Assembly (NCBI GenBank): GCA_027475525.1
Contig: JAMWFC010000009.1
Coordinates: forward strand, 806,001-870,000
DNA from: Macrolepiota albuminosa
Taxonomy: Eukaryota > Basidiomycota > Agaricomycetes > Agaricales > Agaricaceae
Reading direction: 5' to 3'
DNA: 64,000 nucleotides
Shown one piece after another: positions 1 to 11,000 of this stretch; the stretch's first letter is position 1, and each line of letters opens with the position of its first letter. The notes beneath the pieces were generated by a model. It saw only the letters and a program-made list of their open reading frames with translations. It ran no database searches and had not been told where the DNA came from. A program made the position numbers and the translations under genes.

Positions 1-307
1 ACGCTTTTGACTGGCACGCTTGAATACTTGCGTGCTCTAAGATTGGTACGCACTTTGCGACTTTAATTTGCTAACTTGGTCTCGTCTTAGAACCTCCGGT
101 TCACGACTCGACCCCCACCCAAACTCCCCAGCTACTTACCACCCAAAACCCCCGGACCAAATCCCCTTCCCCGGGATTCCCCTGTCCATGTCCTGAACCC
201 CGGAGTCCTAGCCCCAGAGTTCCAGACACCCGAGTATCCGTAGGTCAAGTCCACATTGTAAGGGCGATCGCTTTCCCGGAAGGCCCCCGACTCAGCGGAA
301 CCTGACA
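1..307 (+). repeat. 5' LTR of Ty3/gypsy element (3' part only)
   Basis: This stretch matches 11416-11625 plus 12618-12803 at roughly 97%, so it is the 3' portion of an LTR whose start lies before the window. It ends in CCTGACA at 307, giving the expected CA end; the other LTR copy starts TGTCACAACC at 11001. The two LTRs differ by a handful of changes, mostly transitions, so the insertion is fairly young. The internal region starts at 308 with TAATATCAAG; I cannot match this to a standard tRNA primer-binding site. Confidence 0.9.
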
Positions 308-340
308 TAATATCAAGACTCCCTCCTTACACCGTTCTTG

Positions 341-3061
341 ATGGCTACGTATACTCACACCTACTACCCCACGGGCTACCAGACCGACCCCTACGGGCGC
401 CCGGTACCCGAGCATTACTCCGCGCAGACCCCCCGCCCCATCTATCCACCCGTTCCATACGAACCCCCGTACCTCCACCGCCATTGGGCCCCTGACCCAT
501 CCCTCTACGATCTGGGGCCTTCAGCCAGCTGGGCCCCTCCACCCAACTTAGCCATGGCACGACCCGTGGAGGTCCCCTCGTACTGGAGCGTCCCCGGTGG
601 CCTGCCGGAGACTCCACCAGTACCCAATGGACCTTGCCCGATTCCCCCCAGCGAGGGCCCCTTTGCACCCACCCCCTACTACGGCTACCAGTGCCCCGTC
701 CCCCAACCCCGAGAACCCCGAGGACTCCCCTACCCTGACTACCCCCCTCGTCACTACCCAGCCGCTGCTCCACCCGCTCGAACCCCTTCCTCGCCAATGG
801 GACGACGACGCCTCAAGGAGTATGAACGGCAACGGGACAAAGTACTCCGCTCTCTCAGGATTACGCCGGAGGACTTCGCTCAACGGACAAGGGCGCTGCT
901 CACGGAATTCGGGCACGACGACTTCAAAGGCACTCCGGAGGAATGGGCTCATTGCTTGGTCGAATTCGGGGACCGCCTCACACGAGGGGAACTCCTGGAG
1001 CAAACTATGGTAAAGTATAGGCGCAATACGATCCTCCGAGAAGAATTGCAACAGCTGCTCGACAAAGTCCACGCGTCCCCCTCCCCTTGACCCCTCAACG
1101 ACCCCGCAGATCCAGGTTGCTCGATCCACGTTCGACGGGAACCCCCGGAGCCGGCCCCGGCAGCCCTGACAGCCCCCGCGGACCCCACTCCGGAACAACG
1201 ACAACGGGAAGAGCGACAAAACGCCTCAGCCATATTGCGGTCCCTCAACCCAACTGGGGGCCTCTTCGATCAACCCGCTGCCTGCACGGTAGGCTTGTCA
1301 ACTCGCCGCAGGGCTAACTCCGTTCCTAGTACCTTCGAAACCTGGGGACAGCCCCAAAGACCCCTGGAACCCCTCCCGTGAACAGACAACGCCCGACCCC
1401 CGGCCCCGGCAAACCCCGGTAGACCCCGTGCGGACACCCCTAGCACGGACGACACGCTGTGCTACATCGACGAGCTCACGTGTGGCAACAACGAATCCCG
1501 TCCCGCGCCCACGCCCGTCCCGGTACCGCCCCCTATGTCAGCCCCGGTTCCTCCGGAACGCAACTTCCGCCACGATCCGCCACCCCACTTCGACCTACAA
1601 AACCCCCCGTGACCCCCGATGCAAGCACGACCCTCCCGGGTTGAACGCCCCCCACGCAACCCAGCACCCGACCCAGCACCTGGCCCCCTTCCGTCCGACC
1701 TGACACCGCCGAACCCTTCCCGACCACCTCCGCCACCCCCAGCCGAACCTTGAGGACGACCCCCAGGGCCCCCACCTCTGCCACCCCCTGCGTGGAGACC
1801 TGGGCCTCCTCCCGGCAGGAACGAACCCCTCTGGGATAACGGACCCCCCAGGCGTGGACCCCCAGGTGAGCCGCCTGGGGGAGGCCCTCCAGGCGGGTGG
1901 GGTCCTGCCCTTGGTGCTTTTCCTCCTCAAGGAGGTGGGGGTAATCACTACTACTACTATTACAATGCTGGCCCCCCTCCCCGCAACGCTGCCAGACCGG
2001 ACGACGCTCACGACGCCCTCGCCCGCGAAGGACGACTGGACATTCAAAAGCCTGACGCTTTCACGGGCCGGGACCCCTGAAAATGGCGTACCTTCCTCAC
2101 TCAGTGTCTCAATACATTTCAGGCAAAGCCGCTCACGTTTCAGGTTGACAGCTCCCGGGTGGCCTTTGCCGCATCGTACCTCCAGGGGATCGCCTTCGAC
2201 CACTACACGGCCCTCATCCAGTTCGACCCCAACAACCCGGCACTCGCTCGCTGGCAGGCTTTCGTTGACGAGTTCTCTGGGAAGTTCGGAATCTACGACA
2301 CTGTGGCCGAGGCCGAGGACAACCTCTTCAACCTCCGGATGCGCTCGGAAGAACGTTTCACCACCTTTATCATACGTTTTGAGAAGGAAGCTTACAAAAC
2401 AGGTTGGAACTATAGCACCCTCCGGTACACCCTCCGCCGCGCCCTGCCACAACGCATCAAGGACGTTCTCCGACTCACCCCAAAACAACCCTCCTACGAC
2501 GGGTACAAGGCCCTCGTCATGCAGATCGACCAACACTACTGGGAAGACCGCAGCAAGTATTCAAATTCCCGACCCCCCTGAAACCCTAGAGGAGGACCCC
2601 CTTGGCCCTCCGGCGAAACCCCCAACCCCCAAAGTCGAAACCCCGGTCCCTCCGCGTTCCCTGGTGGTCGACCCCCGGTGAGTTGCGGCCCACCCAATGC
2701 TAACCCCGGCAGCGGCGTCCGCCCCCAGGCCCAGCTTAACGCCGCCGTGGCTGCCCACGACCCGGGCAACGTGCCAAGTCCCGAGGAACCCCCGGAAGAC
2801 CCCGAAGACTTTGACTGCAATGACGAACGGGACGAGGAGGCCCTCTGGGCCAACCGGCTTCAAAAGAAGGGACGACCCTGGATCGAAGTCCCAACGGATG
2901 TGCAGGAACGACGGAGAAGGGAGGGTGTCTGCATACTCTGTGGTGAGAAAGACCATTTCATCTCTGAGTGCCCCAAACGACAGGTCATGGGACGTGCCAC
3001 CTGGACCTTCGAAGGGGAGGACGCCACCTATGAGTATTCGGAAAACGACCCGGCGATTTAG
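341..3061 (+). pseudogene. gag of Ty3/gypsy chromovirus, interrupted by TGA stops
   Basis: One reading frame runs from ATG 341 to TAG 3059-3061. The N-terminus is rich in Pro and Tyr and is followed by a charged helical stretch (about 800-1080). A long Pro/Gly-rich linker (about 1090-2040) precedes the capsid-like domain (about 2050-2575, with motifs such as LRMRSEERF). A zinc knuckle of the form CX2CX4HX4C lies at 2930-2971 (CILCGEKDHFISEC). Gag coats the genomic RNA and builds the virus-like particle. In-frame stops occur at 1088, 1379, 1610, 1751, 2078 and 2579; every one is TGA where CGA (Arg) fits, as expected from C-to-T change at CpG. Pol follows in the -1 frame with a 28-nt overlap. 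The domain call is from motifs; exact gag borders are inference. Confidence 0.85.
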
Positions 3062-3084
3062 ACCCGGAAGACGCCCTAAATCGC
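3034..3084 (+). promoter_or_regulatory. candidate -1 ribosomal frameshift signal at gag-pol overlap
   Basis: The pol frame is open only from 3034 (after TGA 3031-3033), and gag stops at 3061, so a -1 shift must fall within 28 nt. Inside lies G_GAA_AAC at 3040-3046, read by gag as GAA AAC. A 6-nt spacer (3047-3052) follows, then a perfect 9-bp inverted repeat: GCGATTTAG (3053-3061) with CTAAATCGC (3076-3084), 14-nt loop. The heptamer is a variant (GGA in place of three identical bases) of the usual X_XXY_YYZ form. The 5' arm of the hairpin ends at the gag stop codon. Function is inferred from layout only. Confidence 0.6.
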
Positions 3085-3100
3085 GGAATCGACCCCGACG

Positions 3101-3254
3101 TCTTCTCCGCCCCGGTCTCACACCTTCGCTCTACGACACTCATACAGGACACCCTCACGGCCTACCTACCCTCCCACTCTTCTCCGCCCCGGTCTCACAC
3201 CTTCGCTCTACAACACTCATACAGGACACCCTCACGGCCTACCTACCCTCCCAC
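3101..3254. repeat. 77-bp tandem duplication in pol
   Basis: Units 3101-3177 and 3178-3254, one G/A difference. Shifts pol from frame 1 to frame 3. Confidence 0.97.
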
Positions 3255-4532
3255 TCCTCGCACTCCCTCCTCCTCAAAACCTGCCTCACCCCCTCCGGAA
3301 CCCCCCTCGACACCCTCGTTGACAGTGGCGCCACCGACAACTTCATCGACAAAGCATGGTCCACCCTCACCCCGGAACCCGCTCAGTGACTCCCGGTCCC
3401 GGTACGGCTCTGCCTCTTCGACAGGGATGCCTCTATGGCGGGGGACATCACTCATTTTGTGCGTATGCCTGTTACCTTCGCCAACGGACAGACTCACACC
3501 CTCCGGATGTTGATAACCAAACTCCACCCTTCCGCACCCCTGGTCCTAGGGCTCCCGTGGCTCCGAGGCACCAATCCCCGCATCGATTGGCGACATCTCA
3601 CCCTTCGACTGACCTGGGACCCGACGCCCGACGACCAGCAACTCCCCTTCGACATCCCCCACTCTCCGGACCCTACCCCGAAGGACGGGCCTCCACCACC
3701 CCCCGGACTCCAGTCCCGTTCATCCCGATCCTTCGTCATCAATGCCAGGCTGGACGGCGCCCCAGGACCAGTCTTGGCCCTCATCGACAGCGGAGCCACC
3801 GGAGTTTTCATCAGTGACGCTCTCGACCTCCCCCACGACTCCCTCGACCAGCCCCTCCGCCTGCAACGCCTCGACGGCACCCCCTCCTCCTCCGGCCCCA
3901 TCCAAAGGTCTCACTCAGGACGCGTGACCCTGGACAACAACTACGAGTTCACTTCCGACTTCCTGGTCACGTGACTTCACGAATCGACCCCGATGGTGCT
4001 GGGACTACCCTGGCTGCGCGACACGAACCCCGACATCGATTGGAGGATGCTCACCATGACCTTCCCGGGACCCAAAGACCACTCCTCGACCACCGTGCAC
4101 CTCCGGGCCCTAGGGAATGACCCGACGCCCGACACCCCTGGGACGACTGACGCGCCCCCCACGCATGCACCACCCACGCCCGTCCGATACCGCAGGGCCC
4201 CCGATCGACCTCCAAACATTCCTCGGAACAAGTACAAAGGGCCGAACTACCCCTGCCGGTCTCAGACACGCGTCACACCCGCTCCGGCCGATGCTTCCGC
4301 AACCCCAATTGACCCGAGCGCGCTCGACATTAGGATCATTGGGGCCACCCCCTTCGCCCGCCTCATGAGGGATGGAACTCCCACGTTTCAGCTGCACACC
4401 TCGCCTTCTCTCCCGGAAGAACATCTACGAGGGGACGCTATTCCTCCAGAAAAGAAAACTGAGGAGCAAATCCTCCGAGAAGTAGTTTCCCCGGAGTATC
4501 ACGAGTTCGCTGACGTATTCTCCGAAGGAGAC

Positions 4533-4686
4533 GCCAAGGAGATCCCCCCTCACCGCCCCTATGATCACACCATTGACCTCGAGGAAGGAGCCACCCCCCC
4601 TTTTGGCAAGCCAAGGAGATCCCCCCTCACCGCCCCTATGATCACACCATTGACCTCGAGGAAGGAGCCACCCCCCCTTTTGGCAA
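4533..4686. repeat. 77-bp tandem duplication in pol
   Basis: GCCAAGGAGATCCCC... repeated at 4533 and 4610; shifts the frame before the RT domain. Confidence 0.97.
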
Positions 4687-4858
4687 AGTATACAATATGT
4701 CGGAGGTCGAACTCCGGGCCCTCAAGGACTACCTCAACGAAATGCTCAGTAAGGGATTCATCCGACCCTCCACCTCTGCCGCCGGAGCCCCGGTTCTATT
4801 CGCCAAGAAGAAGGACGGCTCGCTCCGGCTCTGCGTCAACTACTGGGGACTCAATAAG

Positions 4859-5012
4859 ATCACCAAGAAGAACCGCTACCCGCTCCCGCTCATCAGCGAT
4901 CTGGTCGATCGACTCCGCAGTGCCAAGGTTTACACATCACCAAGAAGAACCGCTACCCGCTCCCGCTCATCGGCGATCTGGTCGATCGACTCCGCAGTGC
5001 CAAGGTTTACAC
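4859..5012. repeat. 77-bp tandem duplication in RT
   Basis: ATCACCAAGAAGAACCGC at 4859 and 4936, one A/G difference. Confidence 0.97.
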
Positions 5013-5558
5013 GAAAATCGACCTCCGCTCCGGTTACAACAATGTCCGCATCGCCCCGGGACACGAGTGGAAAACCGCGTTCCACACGCGGTATGGTCTG
5101 TTTGAGTACCTTGTGATGCCTTTCGGAATGACTAACTCCCCCGCCACGTTCCAATACTTCATGAACAACATTTTCCACAACATGAGTGACATCTTCGTAA
5201 TCGTCTACCTGGACGACATCCTCATTTATTCCGACTCACCAGAGGACCACCAGAAGCATGTCCGGCAAGTCCTCGAACGCCTCCGGGAGCACAACCTCCA
5301 CGCCAAGCCCGAGAAGTGTTCATTCCATACGGAAGAGGTTGAGTATCTTGGCGTCATCGTATCCCCAAACGGCGTCCGCATGGACCCCCACAAGGTCGAG
5401 GCCATCGTCAACTGGCCGCAGCCCCGGAACGTCAAGGAAGTACAATCTTTCTTGGGTTTTGCTAACTTCTACCGGAGGTTCATAGATAACTACTCCGGTA
5501 TCACGAAACCCCTCAACCGGCTCACGCGCAAGGACGTCGCCTGGAACTGGGACAGTAA

Positions 5559-5712
5559 GTGCCAGAGCGTCTTTAACCTGCTCAAGGAGGCTTTCACAGC
5601 CGCCTCCGTACTCCGGCACTACGACCCGACCCTCCGTGCCAGAGCGTCTTTAACCTGCTCAAGGAGGCTTTCACAGCCGCCTCCGTACTCCGGCACTACG
5701 ACCCGACCCTCC
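5559..5712. repeat. 77-bp tandem duplication between RT and RNase H
   Basis: GTGCCAGAGCGTC at 5559 and 5636. Confidence 0.97.
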
Positions 5713-6035
5713 CGATTATCCTAGAATGTGACGCCTCCGACTATGCCATCGCCGGGATTCTCTCACAGATGGAGCCTGATGGTGGGGAGCCCCGGCCAGT
5801 CGCCTTCTACACCCGGTCCATGATCAACGCCGAGCTCAACTACGACATCTACAACAAGGAGCTCCTCGCCATTGTCGAAGCCTTCAAGCAATGGCGAGCC
5901 TACCTCGAGGGAGCCCGGCACCGGATTCAGGTCTACTCGGATCACAACAACCTGCAGTACTTCACCACGACCAAGCAACTTAGTCGACGGCAGGCCCGGT
6001 GGTCCGAGATCCTCTCGGAGTACGACTTCACGATC

Positions 6036-6189
6036 CAGTACCGCCCGGGACGACTTGGAGCTAAACCCGACGCCCTCACCCGTCGGCCGGACGTCTACCC
6101 CAAGAAGTCGTTCAGTACCGCCCGGGACGACTTGGAGCTAAACCCGACGCCCTCACCCGTCGGCCGGACGTCTACCCCAAGAAGTCGTT
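6036..6189. repeat. 77-bp tandem duplication between RNase H and IN
   Basis: CAGTACCGCCCGGG at 6036 and 6113. Confidence 0.97.
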
Positions 6190-7728
6190 CGAGGTGGAAT
6201 GCAATGCGTTCAATCATCACGTGGTGATCCCTCCCGAACATTTGAATGCCATACTGATCTTAAACGACGAAGGAACCCTGAGCCAGATCCGCCGTGCCCC
6301 CCGAGACAAGTATTTTGCCGATCATGACCCCCGCAACCCTCCCGACGGAACCGACCGGGACCCCGCCTTTTCCTTGTCCCCCGACGAGAAACTCCTCCTC
6401 TGGGACGGCCGCATTTACGTCCCAGATCACGCCCGACTCCGCTACGACGTCCTGCGCCAGCACCACGACCACAAGCTCCGGGGACACCCTGGGATACGTA
6501 AGACCCTCCAGCTTATCTCCCGGACTTACTTTTGGCCAGGATTGAAGAAGGACGTGACCCGCTACATTCAATCATGCGAACCCTGCCTCTGGGCCAAGGT
6601 CCCCCGACACCGACCGTATGGACTCCTGAAACCCCTGCCAGTCGGACGACGCCCCTGGTCCTCCATATCTCTGGACCACATCGTTGAACTTCTGGAATCT
6701 GAAGGGTTCGATGCCATCCTTGTTGTTGTGTGTAGGCTAACCAAACAGGGCATTTTCCTACCCTGCCACACCATGGACACCGCCCCGGACTTCGCCTGGC
6801 TGTTCCTTGAGCACATCTTCGCCAAACATGGATTCCCGGACGACATCATCTCCGACCGTGGCCCTCTCTTTGTGTCCAAGTTTTGGACTTCCCTGTGTAA
6901 GGCACTTGAAGTAAAGACTAACCTCTCTACCGCCTACCACCCCGAAACCGACGGCCAAACCGAAAGGGTCAACCAGTCTCTCGAGCAGTACCTCCGACTG
7001 TACGTCAACTACTTGCAGGACGACTGGCACGCCGAACTCCCCCTGGCCAAGTTCACCTACAACAACACGCTGCACTCTGCCACCGGGGTATCCCCCTTCT
7101 TCGCCAACAAAGGGTACCACCCCCGACTGACGCTCTCGCTCCGGGACATCCTGTCGCACGCCGCCCACGAGGTCACCCAGGATCTCCAGTCCCTTCACGA
7201 GTTCCTCCGGGAAGAGATCGACACCACGAACCAGGCCTATGCGAAACATGCCAACCGGAAACGGGAAGACACTCCCGACTGGAACCCCGGGACAAAGGTA
7301 TGGTTAGACCAACGCCACCTCCGCACCCGGCGACCCTCCCCAAAGCTCGATCATAAGCGCCTCGGCCCGTTCAAAATACTGAAGAAGGTCTCCTCCCACG
7401 CCTACAAGATCAAGCTTCCCCCAGCACTAAAAGGCCTGCACCCGGTATTCCACGTCCGCCTCCTGGAACGACACCCCCCGGATCCTTTTCCTGAACGACG
7501 CCCCGGGCCCCCTCCCCCAGTAGAAGTCGAGGACGAGTATCACTACGAAGTCAAAGACATCCTCGACTCCCGGAATATTTGTGGACAACCCCACTTCCTC
7601 GTACGGTGGAAGGGATACGGCCCGGAAGACAACACTTGGGAACCACGCCGAAACCTCGAAGGCGCCCTCGACAAACTCCGGGACTTCCAACAACGGCACC
7701 TGGGAAACGACCTTCCTGGGTGCAGGAC

Positions 7729-7882
7729 TCACAGACGGCAGTAGTGGGCGTAACCCCCGCCTCTGGGCCCAGTAGGGATTCAACTCCCATGTATACTTTC
7801 TACCTTCACAGACGGCAGTAGTGGGCGTAACCCCCGCCTCTGGGCCCAGTAGGGATTCAACTCCCATGTATACTTTCTACCT
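7729..7882. repeat. 77-bp tandem duplication at pol end
   Basis: TCACAGACGGCAGTAG at 7729 and 7806. Confidence 0.97.
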
Positions 7883-8049
7883 TCCCCTTTCTAGATCTTA
7901 CTCCTTTTTAGTACCTTTTCATAGTAGTGTCCCGATGTCTGGGCAAGATGTTCTTTCCGGTTTCTTTTGGTTTCTTTCGCCCCTTACTCCTACTGACCTG
8001 GGACAGCCAAGTATATACATTTTTTTATATATAGTACACTATATTACAG

Positions 8050-10874
8050 CTACGGGACAACAACAAGAAAATGGGGGCCCCTAGAGCTGGGGCCCCGAAC
8101 TACCCTCACCCTCCCCCCCTCTCGGCCAGCCCCGGAAGCCTTCCCCCACCCCCTCCGGATCGTGCTCCCGCCACACCTCCTCGGCCAATTGGTCCCAGGA
8201 CGGTGATGACGCCAACTGTGGTTGGGTGCGCTGGACGTATACGCAGTACAACGCCGTCTCCAGCGCCTGGCGTACGGGTTTGTGAGGAGTCCCGGCAGGG
8301 TCCCGGTGTGCTCGAGCAGAGGTGATAGGGCGATGCGCTAGACGATAGCGCCTCGGATGCTACCTAGCAAGTGGTAAGCGTCGTAGTTTAGGGGAAGTTA
8401 TAGAGAAAGAAACGAATAGCGCAGCGTAGCGTGCCCGTAGGTGGCACCGTAAACGACGAAGACGAGATAGACGAAGCTAGCGCCGAACTTGGTGGCAAAG
8501 TCAGGCAACGCTAGCGCGATTTGAACGCTAAGTGTAACTGGGTGCTCAAGAGGTTACGATTCGTTGTTATATACATGGCAAGTAGCTAGTTTTTATACTA
8601 TGCGCTACATTATTTCCAAAATAAGTCCATTGACGGCGCTACCAATTAGCGCCTCTCTTCGTGACTGTAGCTAACGGCCACCTGTCAACGGCGACCTGCA
8701 GCGCATGGGTGACGGTGACCAACGGCGACTCTAAAACTACTTAGAAGTGGTACGAGTTTGCTCACTTTTTGATGTAATTTAATTGGCCATGCCATCCCGG
8801 GGTATGGTCGGGGAATCCTCGACAGACGCCGTGAGCGCTAATTCCGGCGCTAAACATTGTACCATATTTTGATAGATTTAAATGTCGGGTCTGCGTGTAT
8901 CCTGTCTCATTGTCATTGATTCTTTTAGACTTCTGATTGAGGTGCCTCGGTGATTGACAGCGCCAATTGCTAACTCCTTCCAGTACTGATCGGGGTTTGG
9001 TCAGAGTCCCCTCCCGCCGTTATGCTAGCGCTATGAGTCCTGAGTCTTCTTGGTCTTCAAAGTAACTGAGTGGAGTGCGCTGAGGGGCTGATGCTGGTGA
9101 TTGAGATGAATGGATAAGTCTTGCCATAGAGCGCCCGCGCTAGGGCTGCTCTGTACCCAAGGCTGGTCGCTAGAGCCTTTAGTGTGTCAAGTGTTGGTCG
9201 GCCTATAATGTCCCTTGATGCGCTCAGTCCGAGTAGAAGCCTATCAACGGGAGCAGCTCCCCCTCGCTCAGCACTCGCTCGAACCACGACCCTGGGGCTG
9301 GGACATTCCTCTGGCGGTGCACAGTCACCAACCGCCCCAACAAGTCGAGACCCCGCTCCACCCTGAGACTCCCAGCCTCCGACTGTAATCTCTCTTGCAG
9401 GGAGGCGAGCGCCGCAGCCACCCCATCCAGGAGCTGACAATACTCCCGAGCCCAGCCTGAGGATGTCAGTACCGACCCAACTGTGAGAAAATGAGTACTC
9501 ACTGAGGGAGGCCATACGCCCAATTACCACGTCCCGGCGCAGAACCTCGACCAACCCCGGGGGGTCTTGTCCAGAGAACCCAACCCCCTGCTCCAGCCTG
9601 GCTCCCATGGCGTCCAGCTGGGCCTCAGCCTCCCCCCGTGCCACCCTCGCCTCCCCCAACTCCCGGAGGGCCGCCTCGCGATCCTCCTCCAGCCTCTGCC
9701 GGAGCGCCGCCTCCGCCCTCGCCCCCTCCTCGCGCTCCTCCCTCTCCCGGTCCGCCCGCTCCAGATGCGCCTGCAGCTCTCTCACCTCGGCGCTCATCGG
9801 TCGTCCAGATAACGGGGAGAATACCGCCGGGGAAACGCGCGCTGGGGAGGCCGGAGATGGGGTCTCTGCCGGCAGGTGCGCCCTCTTGGAGGGACCCGGG
9901 GAGGGACTGGGCGACGCCCGTCGCTTCCCCTTGTCCAGGCGCCCCCCCTGCCCCTGGGTGCCGGACTGAGGAGCCCGGCACGTGATCAACACCACAGGCC
10001 GGCCCCGGCCCCCCACCCGGGCGACCTCCCGACCCCCTGACCCCCTGCTGGGCACCTCCGCGGGTGCTGCAGGCACCTGCCCCACCGGCTCCACCACCTC
10101 CTCCACCAGCTCCGCCACCCAATCTTGCTCCTCGACCCCCATCCTCCGGGTAACCCCCCCTAGGGGCCACCCCTGCTCCCGGGCGACACAATGCGCCCTC
10201 CACAGCGCCGATACGGAGCAATGCTCATGGTTGAGGCGGCAAGCCTCACACACGGCAGTATCCCGGCGGGACGAGGGGCCCGGGACTTCGAACAAGCAAA
10301 GCACCCCCTGGCGAGCGCAGTGCAAGCACTGCACCGGAGTCAGCAAGAGGGATCAGAGGTACAAAAACGACTCACCGGTCCATTATTCACACACCAGGTG
10401 TGGGTAGGCAGACCCCGGAGCCTCTCCAGGGCCTCCACAAACTGATCCTGTGTCGCGCCCGCCCACGCAACACATTGGCTCTCCGGGACCTCTGACACAG
10501 CCCCTATCTCCATTCCGGAACGACGAAAACGAGGGGCAGGCAATCTGGGACGGGGAGGGGGCTGCGGCCGGGGGGGGGTGGACAGTCATGCGCGCGAAGG
10601 TCGGCGCAGGACGGCTGGTACCCACCTGGGGAACTGACTCCGGGAGTCGGCTGGGACCTGCCTCCGGGGCCGCGGTATTGTGTTGTTCTGAAAAAGGAAG
10701 GTCAGTAATGACAAGCGAGCGGCGTGGGAAACACTCACATTGCTGCACGAGCGCTGCCATGCGCTCCCAGTCTTGGCGGGCTCGGTACCGCGCGTCCCGG
10801 GCATCCCAGGCCATGAGGGGCACGACCTCGTTGGTTTGCGGGGGCGTCGGGAAATGCGTTGGCGTACGCGACAT
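8050..10874 (-). pseudogene. antisense accessory gene inside the gypsy element, zinc-binding/coiled-coil protein
   Basis: Start ATG 10874-10872, stop TAG 8052-8050. Exons: 10874-10739, 10687-10376, 10328-9503, 9456-8050. Introns are 51, 47 and 46 nt with GT-AG ends; the first and third carry TACTGAC branch sites. The protein starts MSRTPTHFPTPP, has a Cys cluster in exon 3 (CLHCARQGVLC then CEACRLNHEHC), a basic stretch (KGKRRA), a long Glu/Arg-rich coiled coil, and a C-terminus rich in Gly/Arg. Damage: a 9-G run at 10570-10578 puts the frame off by one base; the codon split by intron 1 is TAA (expected CAA); and a 1.04-kb solo-LTR-like element sits in exon 4. Removing that insertion with one 4-bp target copy restores the frame (ELLPSWDQLAEE). 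Function unknown; the Cys pattern recalls fungal zinc-cluster proteins. Confidence 0.75.
8204..9246. mobile_element. family B solo-LTR-like insertion, copy 1
   Basis: Begins TGATGACGCC and ends GCCTATCA, flanked by 4-bp direct repeats ACGG (8200-8203 and 9247-9250). A diverged copy lies at 39639-40786. TG...CA ends with a 4-bp target duplication fit a solo LTR; the short terminal inverted similarity (TGATGA / TCATCA in copy 3) would also fit a non-autonomous DNA element. No coding potential seen. It interrupts the last exon of the antisense gene. Confidence 0.75.
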
Positions 10875-10987
10875 GGTTGAACTTGACGGTAAAATTTTTT
10901 TCGATACGTGGCGAGTCAGATGCTGAATCCCACGGTTGGACCCCGGTCCAGACCCCCGGCTACGCGCGCCTCGGAGGGTCTTGGCGC

Positions 10988-11000
10988 TGAGGGGGGGTGA
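10988..11000 (+). promoter_or_regulatory. polypurine tract next to 3' LTR
   Basis: The run GAGGGGGGGTGA sits directly before the LTR start TGTCACAACC (11001). A purine-rich run at this place primes plus-strand synthesis in LTR retrotransposons. A second purine run (about 8060-8075, AAGAAAATGGGGG) is far from the LTR. Confidence 0.6.

Larger units (their letters stand above)
3052..7744 (+). pseudogene. pol of Ty3/gypsy chromovirus: PR-PR-RT-RNaseH-IN-chromodomain
   Basis: Order: protease-like domain 1 (DSGAT 3321-3335, VLGLPWLRG from 3543), protease-like domain 2 (DSGAT 3786-3800, VLGLPWLRD from 3996), reverse transcriptase ([13 protein letters not shown] about 4800; YLDD 5206-5217), RNase H (about 5720-6100, NKELLAIVEAF, VYSDHNNLQY), integrase (HHCC zinc site about 6450-6590; catalytic DD35E with SLDHI, ISDRG and QTERVN), and a C-terminal chromodomain (about 7535-7705, [17 protein letters not shown]). 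The chromodomain places it among chromoviruses. The reading frame changes at five exact 77-bp tandem duplications (3101, 4533, 4859, 5559, 6036); with each read once, everything lies in one frame. Two TGA stops remain (3387, 3972), both at expected CGA. The RT motif YWGLN (usually YRGLN) is also a CGG-to-TGG change. Confidence 0.93.

Noticed and set aside
308..325. Primer-binding site after the 5' LTR
   Set aside because: The sequence TAATATCAAGACTCC does not match the end of any tRNA I can name, and there is no TGG start.
548..1219. 223-codon open fr. on the minus strand over gag
   Set aside because: Lies opposite the gag frame, has low-complexity Gly/Arg/Ser content and no domain; a GC-rich shadow.
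1595..2536. 313-codon open frame on the minus strand over gag
   Set aside because: Mirror of the proline-rich and capsid parts of gag; no splice signals or motifs of its own.
9567..10407. Plus-strand open frames across 9567-10407
   Set aside because: Opposite to the coiled-coil exon of the antisense gene, which has introns, Cys pairs and a readable frame.
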